Origin: Paramacrobiotus metropolitanus
Lineage: Eukaryota > Tardigrada > Eutardigrada > Parachela > Macrobiotidae
Assembly: GCF_019649055.1 (NCBI RefSeq)
Contig: NW_026570221.1
Coordinates: 2,542,001 to 2,606,000, forward strand
Direction of reading: 5' to 3'
DNA length: 64,000 bases
Below are positions 12,891-24,700 of this stretch, piece after piece. The notes beneath the pieces were generated by a model, which worked only from the letters and a program-made list of their open reading frames with translations, was not told where the DNA came from and did not search any database. The position numbers were made by a program, and so were the translations under genes. The stretch's first letter is position 1; each line of letters starts with the position of its first letter.

Positions 12891-14197
12891 TTCAGTAAAG
12901 CTGCAGAGTTAACAACCAAGAAAAAACGTTGAGTAATAAGGTTCGGCAACTCTGATTAATCAGATAGATTCGAAGTTAGTTTAGGAACGGCTAGGAACGT
13001 TGAACTAGGTTCGGTTAGGGATTGGTCACAAGAAACGGTATTAGTCAAAGAAGAATACTCTTATCCAATCGCTAATCAGTAAACAAGCCCAGAAATCTCT
13101 GAAATTTTTCAACAACGAGAAAAAGTGTAATTGGGTTCGGCAGTTCCAGATTGTGAATAGGGCATAGCCCCGGCATGCAAACATCTACTGACTCAACGAG
13201 TCAAGACAGGATAAGATCAAGGCACAAATCGATAAACAACAAAATTAAAATATATTATTTTCCGAAAACAAAGGTCACCAAAAACATCAGAAACGAACTA
13301 TTCATCTTGCTAACGAATTATTAAATTTCATAAGCAGAGAACTGATAGTTCGATTGTCCAACAGAAATATCGTAACCGACACATGCTGTCAAGTAAAGAT
13401 TGTTGTAATATCGAGCTATCGCTTTTCGGAAGCACTGGTGCGGCATCGACGTAAATTTAATCCAATCAACCTTCATGGGAATTTTCGAAATGTAAAAACT
13501 TTATTTTACCATGAAACAGCAAAGCAAAATTAGAAAACAGTTACACGAATGATCTTTCTTGTTTCAAGACGCCATCAGTGAACAGTGTTCTTGAAATGAA
13601 AAACAATACGGTCAGGCATATTGAGAAATATCCGGTAATTCGAAAACAAAAGAAACATTTTTAAACAGCAATTTTTCAACTCTGCACAGTTCGGCGGAAA
13701 TTTTATGAGATAATTAAAAGCGCAGTGCAAATTATTTTTATGAAGGCAGATCTCTAAGAACTGAATCAGCAGATGATGCACCAATATCACACGCCATATA
13801 GTCGTTTTCAAGAGACACTGTTGTTTAAAACTCGAGCATTTACATAAGAACAAAGTTATCAGAAGTACTGCACTAGGATTATCGCCATTAAATTTTTTAA
13901 AAAGGCAGTTGTCAAGTATACTCACGACGGAACATGCTAGCCTGGTATTGCGAACGAACGACAAAATCGGAAAGCGCGCGAGAACATCAGTTCCCGGTTA
14001 TGGCTTGCTAGCGTCTGGAAAATCACGCTGCTCGAATGTGGCGTAGTACAAACGGCAGTGACAGCGGCAGCCGCTGTGAAGGGATGATGGTATCGTCGTA
14101 TTAAAGCATCGTGCATCAAGAAAAGGAAACAATAATACAAATAATAACTGACAGCTGAAGTAACCGACAGGTACTTCTCAGTCGACACGGACCAGTT
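12891..14197. other. Leader-side internal region of the 6.3 kb LTR element
   Basis: No supported coding content. On the minus strand, TGG follows three bases inside the LTR edge (near 14194) and might mark a primer-binding site, but I could not match it to a tRNA. Confidence 0.35.
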
Positions 14198-14449
14198 TGT
14201 TACATAGTTTATGGCAGAGCAAAGTAATTAAAGGTCACGGCACGGCTAGACCGGCCGGTAAGCTATTATATGATAATATGCATTGATGGTAAACGGAAAG
14301 GCCACGCGAGGCAGGGAATTGTTATTAGGAAAGAAATCAGTCAGAAGTACAAAGTGTACTGTCGAAAGTGGTACTGAATGCATGCATCCGTGCATTAGAA
14401 GTGAAGAACATCAGTATTTGTAGGCAAAACAAGTTGAGAAGAATAATAT
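14198..14449 (-). repeat. First part of the interrupted LTR of the 6.3 kb element
   Basis: It matches 8288-8530 and stops exactly where the giant element begins. The remaining 111 bp continue at 37436-37546 after the ATAT duplication. Confidence 0.9.
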
Positions 14450-15035
14450 TGACGTGTGGGAGTAGGATCACACGCCGGGATGTACGTACGGATGCTGACT
14501 GTCCGCCTTCCACCTGCAATATAACAGATAATCTAGTCAATCTATGCTGTGATTTGCTGTTCTCTTTTACTAGCGGTGTATGTGATGTCATAACGCGTAG
14601 TCTATATAAGTTCTGGTTACTCCTAAAATCGGCAGCAGTCACTGATCAGTAGTCTGGGATTTGCTTCTGAGACTGCTTGCTAGTTACAGTTTCCTTGTGT
14701 TGTGGACTACGAAGTGTATTAATATAGAGACAGCAATACTTGTTCCTACGGAAGTGCATAGTCGTTCCCGGATTATCGCTTAGTATACAGGTTTGCTCGT
14801 GACACAATCGTCCTGGCTCTTGTTGAACCTCGTAGAAACTGCGACCGGAGATTGCAGCTGGACTCTTCGTTAGGGATTCCTGAGTTCCTGGGTTCCTGAG
14901 TCGTTCGACCTATTTCCATTGTAGTTTATCTGTTACAGTTTGAGATAAGAGTTGCCTACCGACTGAGCATTACAGGCGTGGAAGAGTAAAGATTGTTCAT
15001 GGAGCCCTAACCGGCGTGAACGCTTATACACGACA
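14450..15035 (+). repeat. 5' LTR of the giant element
   Basis: 586 bp, TG..CA. A TATATAA box at 14603-14609 is the likely core promoter, with a TCAGT initiator-like element some 35-50 bp downstream. Confidence 0.93.
14603..14609 (+). promoter_or_regulatory. TATA box in the 5' LTR
   Basis: TATATAA in the context CGCGTAGTCTATATAAG. It is the only clear TATA in the LTR and is conserved at 36999-37005 in the 3' LTR. Confidence 0.6.
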
Positions 15036-15052
15036 TGGCGCAAACCGGTGTC
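15036..15052 (+). promoter_or_regulatory. Primer-binding site of the giant element
   Basis: TGGCGCAAACCGGTGTC begins directly after the LTR's terminal CA, as a minus-strand primer site should. Its complement ends in GCGCCA, consistent with a tRNA 3' end. I could not assign the tRNA. Confidence 0.65.
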
Positions 15053-15788
15053 TTTTAATTTTTCCCGATGTAACAGAAAATTATTGGTGGAAAGTTTGGT
15101 GGTAATTTACTCTAAAAGGGGTCCGTACAGAAAGGCGTCGAACCGCAAAGGTGCGCCGAAGGAGGTCAGCGTTCCAGATCTGGCCTAATATAATTTATTT
15201 TGGCGAGCTTCCTCGCAAACGTGAGCTTCCTCACTGGTGAGCTTCCTCGCCAATTAAATTTAAATTTAATTAAATCGGACCGTAGGAAAACAGTCGAAAC
15301 CTTAAAGGTCGGCTGTGTGAACTAAGCGGTGTTTTGTGGGTAACTTCCGGGTTGTCTGCGCAAAGCAGCAACTGCGGTGAATAAACGGTAAATTGCGGTG
15401 TCAGTGTACCTGGCCTGCAGATAAATCAGATAGTAAGCTCTGAGCCACTGTCAGTGGCCAGGTAAGATAACGATCTCCAGCAGCTCGATAAAGGCAAGCC
15501 GCAAGCGGTAGCCAAAATCAGCAGCTAGAGATAGTTGATCGTGAAAAGGTAAACACCGGCAAACGGTGATTGACCTGTGAGTTAAGATTACGGCAGCACG
15601 CAAAGTGCAGCAAAGTAATTTTAGCATTTAGTTTTTCAGTCAAACCGCAAAGGTTGGCTGTGATTAATTTTCTACTAAACGGTTCAAACCTCAAAGGAGG
15701 ACTGTCTAGTGGAAACCGAATTGCACAATCGCAATATCAGAGTTTTACGGGAAACAGTAGCACAATAGTTACTGTACGTACCGTAAGA
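15053..15788 (+). other. Leader of the giant element with iterated motifs
   Basis: A motif close to GTCAAACCGCAAAGGTTGGC recurs at about 15137, 15293, 15639 and 15683. A second motif, GAGCTTCCTC, occurs three times within 15205-15250. Such iterations upstream of gag are candidates for packaging, dimerisation or translation-control structures. The reading frame is open back to 15570, but ATG 15789 (MSNPENKNK) lies after the last motif and is my preferred Gag start. Confidence 0.5.
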
Positions 15789-18700
15789 ATGTCCAATCCA
15801 GAAAATAAGAACAAGGCGCTAAGCCAAGTTCCAGAAGATAAGGTTATACAAGGTCCATATGAAGGCGCGGCGACGCAAACCAGGTTTAAATTCAAACCCG
15901 ATGAAATACCGTTAGGTTTGATGTATTTCGCACTCAATCTGGAACCACCCAAAGGTTCCAGAGCTTATTGTGGTAAGACGTGGGTAGATTTCCAGGAGTT
16001 GGGGAAATCGGTGGACCCAAACAAAAGGGCACCCTTTTACTACAATGGATGGTATGAGACTGAACGGTGTATTCCAGAAGCCTACCTGGATATCACTGAT
16101 GAACAGTTTAATGAAGCAGTTAAAAAGGCTTACAAGTGGTTACCTGAATACAAGAAAAACATGGAAGATCGTAGAAAAGCGGCCATCGTTGCGCTTGAAG
16201 CAGCTACAAAAGTTGGAATAAAACCAAAGGAGTCCGTTTCTGACGATCGACCCAAGAGAGCGGTGGCGGCAAAATCGAAAACTACCGAGAATACAGAACA
16301 AATTACTCGTAGTGAACCAAATACAGAACCGCTTAAGCTCGTAGAGCCACTTTCAGAGGAAAGCCTCTTTAACAAGGAACAACCTCTTCCAGATTTCGAT
16401 ATGGATGAGGATAGCCGATCAGAGGATGATACGCCCATTCACATGGCGTTTGGTGAAAATGCGGATATAGCTCCGGAAGCATCTGCAAGAAAGAAAAGTA
16501 TCACGGGGGGCGGGATGTCTTTTCACCCGACACAATTGAAATTACATGCGTTTGTTTCGGAAAAAGACTTCGAACAACCTGATGAGGAATTTCTGGCTAA
16601 GGCAAAGGAAGTTGATGAGCTTCTAGCCCTTACACAAACCGATCAAGATGTGGGATTAGTCGCCCGGAAGACGATGCCCGTGCTGCTCCAGGGTCTGCGG
16701 ACATGGATCGCAACTACGAAATCAAAAGTAGACGAAATGGGGAACTCTATGTCCCTGGACGCTCGTGTGGATGCAGAACGTAATCTGAAATTAAAATTTC
16801 AATCAGATTACAACGAAATGCGTATTAAATTTGAAAATGAACAAACCGAAAATGATCGCCTGACAAACGAATTGCGTATTGCGGCTGATAATCTGTCTCA
16901 GTCAAGAGATGCTGGTAGAAACGCACAAAATGCTCTTAATGCTATGAAAGATGAGCGTGATGGATTAAAGGATGCAAACCGGCATTTGGAAAAACAATTA
17001 GAGGAAGCACAGAGAGAGCTGTCGGCAGCGAGAACTACTATCGACGGCTTTAAAGCCCAAACACTCCCTGATACGGCGAAGCAGGTTGCAGATTTAGACC
17101 AGAAATTATCGAAAGCACAGAGGGATTTAAGTGCGGAAAAAGATGCGCACAAGTTGACCAGTAAAAACTTAGCGGATGCGCAAAATTTGTCCCAAAAGCT
17201 TTCTAAGGATCTAGACGATGAAAAGAAGCGCGCTAAAGATAGAGAGGATACCCTGCAGCGGGACCTAACTAAAGCAAATATACAGCTTAACAAATTGTCT
17301 ACGGTTGGCCCAATGCATATTCCTAAGGAAAAGGATGAGCAGTCTCAAAAAGAAATTGAACGGCTCGAAGGATTACTGGATGCCGAAAAGGAGAATAATC
17401 GCAAAGTCCAGAAGGAACTGAGCGACATTAAAAATGATAAAAAGTGCGCAAATTGTGAGAAAGCGATGCAGGCGAAGAAGGAAGCACAAGCCGCCGCCTT
17501 CGAGAAGGATCAAAACTGTAATCGACTATACGAAGAAAACAAGCAGTTGCGAGACGAGTGGTACGAAAAGCAAGATCAGCTTACCAAACTGGAGGATGAA
17601 TTTAAACAAGCGTGCAGTGAGCTCCTCCAGTTCAGAAATGCAGACGTTGCTCTTGGAGGAGGTCAAAGACAGTTTCAAAGGGAAGCCCCAGTAGCGACAG
17701 GAGATGTGTTGCGGTCCACTCCGCTTTCCCTGTTTGACCCCCAGAACTTTTCGGCGTCTAATGAACAGCCATCAGCTGCTGTAATTAATCCGGCTGGCAT
17801 CCTTCGGAAGCCCAGACAGGAATCACGAGTGGGATTTCACGAGACACGTTCGTCTTCGGAAAGTCAGGTTCCCAAGGAGACGGCGTCACTTATTCAAAAG
17901 AAAAATCGGTCAACAGATTTGCGGCAAGAGATATTTAAAAGGGCGTCCGATGACGTTAGTCGCCATGTGCGCAAATCGGAAAACAGGGACGGTTCTGATA
18001 TTGAAAATGATCTGATGGATGATATGCTGGCCGATGACGAACACCGCCGTCCTAGTAGTACAGCCAGTAATAAATCCACTTCCAGAAGCACACAATTGGA
18101 GGAATGGTTAATCAAGCAAACGCAAATATCGGATAGGGCAGCGCTTACACAAGAATGCGTTGTCGAATTAATCTCGAAACTTGCGGACAAAGGAAACGAT
18201 AAAGCCGAAGGCAGTATGAAATTACTTACCTTCGACGATTCCCATCCAGAAAAAATCCAGAAGTGGCTTATGAATGTTGAGCAATGTCGAACCACGAATA
18301 ATTGGAACGATGAGGTTACTTGTCGTAGAGTAACTGGTGCTTTCTCTGGAGCATCCTTCCAGTGGTTCGAAAGATTCTGGAAAGACAATAAAGGGAAGTC
18401 ATGGTCTGATTTCTTTAAACCGGCAATTATCGAGCATTTTAATGGCTCATTATCTAAAGCTGACATTCGTAGGAAAATGAATAATCGCAAACTGGATATT
18501 TACGAGCCAGTTCGCGCTTACCTGGATAGTTTCCTCCCATGGTTCGAGGAGCTAAAAATCTCAGATGAAGAGCAAGTTGAAGCGCTCTTGGAGGGTGTAC
18601 AAGATCACCGGCCAGCATGGTTCAGGGAAATCTATAATGCGTCACCCAAGAATTACTCAGAATTTGAAAAGAAACTCCAAGATTGTGAGAAATTGTGGAA

Positions 18701-21700
18701 ACGGATGAATAAAGATAAGAAAGCTCCGGAATCGACGCAGAGAAGCGCACCCACAGAACCGAGAAGTGCTGGTAATAATAATAATAATTCGAATTACGAA
18801 AGTAGAGGCAGCCGCGGTGGCTTGTCCCAAAGAGGAAATTATTACTCGAATCGGGGAGGTCGTGGAAATTACGGGAATACCCGCGGAGGGTATTCCCGTT
18901 CATACACTGAAACGGTGATTCCACAGCAACAAAATCCCGCGGCTCCAGTGCAGCCTGTCCTGACTGTGCCCCAGCCACAGTTCGTCCCGGTCCCGGTATA
19001 TCAGCAACCGCAATTTGTCGAGCAGCATCCAGTGCCATTTGCGCAGACGTTCCAGCAGCCCATTCCGATGCAAGCTGCTATGCCAGTCCCTGTACAGATG
19101 ATGAATCCGATGATGCCGGTTATGCAGCCGCAATACCAGCAGCCGGCCCAGAATTTCGATCCGCAGTATCAGCAGGATGGTCCTGTAAATAATAATAATA
19201 ACGGCGGTTATAATCGTGGGAATTACCGCCCAAATAATAATTATCGTGGAAACAATAACCAACGTGGTGGTTTTAATAATCGTCAACAAAATCAAAATCA
19301 GAATTACCGACAAAATCAGCAGGCTGGTAGCCAGCCCCCGTTTGACGAGCGGAATATCCAGAAAGAAAAATGGCGAACAAACCGCGGTGTTGAGATTTGT
19401 TTCCGCTGCCATGGGTTACATCCGGCAGCAGGTTGTACGAATCAATTTGTACTTCCTCGTCAGTATGAACCGTCCGCAGAATTATTGGCGAAATACAACA
19501 ACCCTCAGCAGCAAATTAATATGATGGAGTTAGACTTACCAGCTGGTTTGTCTTCCCCGACGCCTCAGTGTAATAAAATGGAAGTCCAGGACTTTTCCCA
19601 GTATCCGCTGGCGGATCATGTATGTCTGCTGCCCACGCTTGATGCGCAGGCTTGGTACTCGGTGATCGATATTAATTACCAGAAAGTAAAAACAATGCTG
19701 GATACGGGTTCTAGCATTTCTGTCATGTCTCTAAAAATGGCGAAGAATTTAAATTTAAATATCCATCGCTGTCCTGATCATATTAAAGGTAGAGTTGTTC
19801 ATACAGCTTACCAGGGAAGACAGTTAATCGAGCCGCTTTCGGTTGTTGTCACAATCCATGAATTTGGCATGGCTTTTGAACACGCAATACTGGTGAGTTC
19901 TACCTTCGACAGGGATCACGTTGTTTTAGGTTTAGACTTTTTAGCCACAAAACCATTTGTCCTTGACATGAATACGATGACGTGGCGTCTTTCGCGCAGA
20001 CCGCCTGGTGCACCGGCATTTTTACGCCGCGAGACTCACCTAATGTCGGACGTAATCCGGTCGCATGATTTTGATCCTTTAATTCCTCCGGGAGTTAAAC
20101 CGTCTCCTTTAATTCCGGCGTTAATGTTGACAGAACGCATTGGCGTCGCTAAAGAAGCAAAATTCGTGCCATACGAATCTGCACATTTAATTTTGGCAAA
20201 AGCCGATCCAGAGATCTGTATCTTACACTTACAGAAAGCCAAACAGTCATGGCCTCGTCCAGTTCAGCTGCCACCAGCAACAAAAGTGGCCGATGTCACG
20301 GTGAAAGCGGAAGTCAAAGAAGTAATGCCTGCACAAGCGGCACCGTTCAGGAAAGGATCCGACCAACGTGATGAAGAGTTTGTGCGTAGTGTCGTTCAGG
20401 AAATGATTCGCCAATATCTCCCGAAAGCGGCTTCCGTTGCTGACGAACCAGTTAAACCTGTAATTAAAAAAGAAATCAACACGGAGAAAAACCCAGAACC
20501 AAGTCAAGTTCGTGGGGGAGGCGGTGTAATAATTGTACATAATATGCAGTCAAGTTCGTGGGGGAGAGAACAGGCGTCTTCCCAGCCGCAAATTAAGCAA
20601 GAAAAAGTCTGTCAGCCGTCGTTGGCAAACAATTCAAGTACCTCGTCTCCGGTATCGGTCAGTCCCGTGCCCAATTCTGGTTCACGTCAAGTTCGTGGGG
20701 GTGACGATCCCTTGCAACTTCCGATTCAGATTTTATCCTTGAACGCTGTGCTACAACAGCACCCGGCAGCAAAATATTTGTATATGGGCGTCCTAGAAAA
20801 ATCGTCTAAATCAGTGGAATGTCTCAGCATGGACAATAAGCTTCTAAACGTTATACCTGTTGAGCGTGACCGCAGAGACGTCGATGAAGTCCACGATTAT
20901 CCGTCCTACATGGCGCGGAATCCCGAGTTGAAAAGGTGGATGTCACCGATGGATCGGCCGCAGGATAAGGGCCTGTTTCCTACAGAAAAAAGATTTAGAG
21001 ATCCTCAGTTTTGGAGGGAAACTCAACAGATGTGCGTGGACAGCCGTATGTGGTACAAAATGTATAAGAAGCCATCGCATGCAAATACCAATTACACTAA
21101 ATACGAAATTAACCGGATGATAATTTGCGAAGGAATTTTGTGCAGAGTGCCTGATCACTCTGGTGCGTGTCCGAGGATTTACGTGCCTTATCAATGGCGA
21201 CAAAAGCTGATAGCCTGCTTTCATGAAATCTTAGTCCATAAGCAAGCATACGGTCCCTCTGAGAAACTGTATCCTTATCTAGTTAAATTGTTCTATTGGC
21301 CGGATTGTATAATTGAAATCGAGCGCTATGAAAAGAATTGCGATGTATGTCGTAGTTCAGTAAATGATCGGCGGCATTTTGAATTAATTAAACGAAAGGA
21401 ACAACTTCACGCACAGAAAGCAACTGGGAAACGTAAGGTTACCTTTTCGCAGGATAACCCGGCACCGGCAGGTGAATTTGAAAACGGCAGCTTTATCCCA
21501 GCCGACAGCATGCGGCCCATTGATATTGGTCCTTGTCCGGTTTCCTACGAGGATAAACAGGCGGAGAAGCAAAGAGTACTTGCTTCTCAAACTCTTGGTA
21601 ACTCACCGCAAGAATATGTGCTAACGAGTCAACACATGTCGGATTTAGTACCTCCGGCTGTCAGAGCGACATACGATACGCCTACGAATGTAAATACTAA

Positions 21701-24700
21701 CGAACAGTGGGCAATCTGGAACGAAATACAAAAACAAAAAGCGTTGAGAGAGTCAGTGGGAGTTAATACAGCACAACCCACCGTGGGAAATGACGAACAG
21801 GTATCGGAGGGCTCGGGAAGGAGTTCGCCCCGGCGCAAAAAGTCCAGTTATAGTCGACGAATTAAACGCGAATATGCCGAGCGCGAAGCTGCAACGCAAA
21901 TGTCCGCTGAGACAGTGCAACCCCCTCTGGTGCAGCAACCAGTGGCAAAAAACTTACCGAAACGGTCACAGGATGTTCGTGAGTCCACGGAGATCCCTGC
22001 ATGTGTGTACACAAAGGATGTCATTGAGCTGGCGTACAGGGACGCCCACCTGAAACAAGCCAAAGCACAGACGGAAATCAATTCGTTAGAACAGGATATC
22101 TGTCGCTTCGAGCCAGAGCCCGGCCCTATCGATTGTTTTAAAATGGAGCTATTTCCGGCTTCACCGGTGGTTATCCAGCCCCATTCGCAGGGAATTATTC
22201 GCGCAACGACGTCCATGTCTGATGAACAATTCATGGAGTTCCAGGACGAGTATTTATACACTCAGCCATTTCTCTACGAAGGAAAAATACCCGAATCGAA
22301 TAAAAATGCGGTATTACTGGATGGCGTTTTAACGCTTAACGAGTACGGTAACTGTCGGGTTTGCGTTGTCAACGTTTCTGACAAACCACTGGTTTTAAAC
22401 GAAGAGACTAACCTTGGCGAAGTTGCGCTTGTTGATGCTGTGTATCAAATGGACTCCCTGGAGTTCCAGAAGAATTACCACGATGAGTCCTGTAATGTTT
22501 CACGCGATGAGAAAGGCGTCCCAGTCCCGGAGAAGATTAGTGAATGTGCTGCAATGCAGTTACAGCCTTTCGCTCCAAGCGCTGTCGATCCTGAAACTGA
22601 AGAAACGTTCGTCAAAATTAAAGTGGGAGATATCTGCCCTAATAAAGAAGACCTTAAACAGATCTTCTATCAGGCAAAGTCTGTGTTACCAACGAAAGCT
22701 CGCCCAGTCGGATGTTGTACTATTTATGAGCACTCGGTGGACACGGGAACGAGTCTGCCGGTTCGAACTCCTCCGTATCGCACATCGTTTGAAGATAGAA
22801 AATGGCTCCAAGCTAAAACACAAGAAATGATCAAGGATGGAATTATAGAACCGACTAATTCGGCGTGGGGAAGTCCTATTTTTATAGTAAAAAAGAAGGA
22901 TAAATCTCGTCGACTAACTGTTGACTTCCGTAAATTAAATGAGCGGTTAATGGGCAGTAGCTATCCTTTGCCCAGAGTGGATGATATTCTTAATGCGTTA
23001 GATAAAGTACTGTGTTTAGTAAAATCGATTTGAAGAGTGGGTTTTGGCAGATAAAGATTAAGCCGGAAGACCGGTGTAAAACAACGATGGTCGGAGAAGA
23101 GTTTACCTTTCAATATAAAGTCTTACCGTTTGGTCTGAAGGATGCGCCTTCTGCCTTTCAGCGTGCAATGGACTTGACGCTTGCGAACATGAAATGGAGG
23201 AACGTTCTTGTTTTCATCGATGACATTATTGTCTTCAGTAAAAACCTAGCGGATCATATCCGGGATTTGCAGGAGCTTTTTCTGAGGCTCCAGGAATGCG
23301 GTTGGACCATTAATCCTGAAAAAACTGAATTATTTGTTAACTCAATAACAATTTTGGGACACACTGTAGACCAGTTCGGTATCAGCACAGACCCAGAGAA
23401 GATCCAGGCCGTGAAGGAATTTGGCCCTATAAAAGATAAGAAGGACATTTTACGCTTTTTGGGCATGGTAGGATATTATCGTCAATTTATTAAGAACTTT
23501 CAAGAAATTGCTGAACCGCTTCAAAAGTTGATTCCGAAAAAAGTTACCTTTGAGTGGGGAACAGAACAGTGCAGAGCTGTGGAGCAGCTGAAGGAGGCCT
23601 TAGTGACGGCGCCGGTTTTGGCCCGTTATGATCCAGAGGCTTTATCCCGTGTTGTGGTGGATGCCAGCACTATCGCTGTTGGCGCAGTACTTATGCAGTG
23701 CCCGCGAGACACGCCGACGGATGTGCCGACGAATTGGAGACCTATCGCGTACCTAAGTCGCAAATTAACCGAGACACAGAAAAGGCTTTACTTCCCTACA
23801 GAACTTGAAGCTTATGCAGTTATTTGCGCGTTAAAGAAATGGAAACACTACCTGTCGGACTACCAGTTTGAAGTCCAGACCGATCATCAAGCGTTGGTTT
23901 TCCTGAATAATATGCGCGATGCCGCTGGCCGTCTTGGGCGTTGGGCACTATATATACAGCAGTTTAATACTAAACCGGTCCACATTCCTGGAAAAGATAA
24001 CGTTATCGCTGACGCTTTAAGCAGAAACCCAGGAGAACAACCGGAACCCGACTCTGACGATTCTGATATTGAATTTGATTATCGGCAAACTTACCCTTTT
24101 GCCGGTGATGCAGCGATAATTGAGTGCTGTTGTGCGGTTTTGGAAAGTGATTACGCCGATATCCGCTTTGAAATGATGTCGGCCGAAGTGAAAGCCATTT
24201 CTGAAGAGGACATGAAAGCCTTCGATGCAGATAAAGTCCACAAGTTGATTACGGACGATAAAGCCTCGTATTGGGCGGAAGAGCAGTCTCGTGATGCGCG
24301 CATTGTCCGTTGGAGGTTGCTTCTAGAAAACAAAAAGGAAAAGATGTCAGAGCACGAGCAATTACATCTAAATAAATTTGTAGTTAAGCAAGGTGTTGTA
24401 TATTATAAGTTCGAATTAAACCGCAAAATCTATTACTGTATGTACGTCCCCGTGCACTGGCGTTTACAGTTCTTGCAGGACAATCACGACTCACCTTTAG
24501 CCGCGCATTTAGGCGTTTTGGCTACTTACAAACGCATGTACAAGTACTTCTATTGGCCACGGATGTTTGAGTCGGTCAGGAATTACTGTGCATCCTGTGC
24601 GGCATGCCTTGCTCAGAATGTCCCCGCTACAGCTCCGGCTGGCGCTTTGCAGTCAAACCCAACTGTTCCCCCTCGATTGGTATGGGCAATCGATGTCGCC

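Noticed and set aside
8288-14449. Two solo copies of a short repeat
   Set aside because: TG..CA ends, shared GTAT flanks, an adjoining purine tract and a Gag-like frame between them show a single LTR element.
15570-15788. Gag start at the first in-frame ATG
   Set aside because: This segment overlaps the iterated leader motifs; the ATG at 15789 gives a cleaner N terminus.
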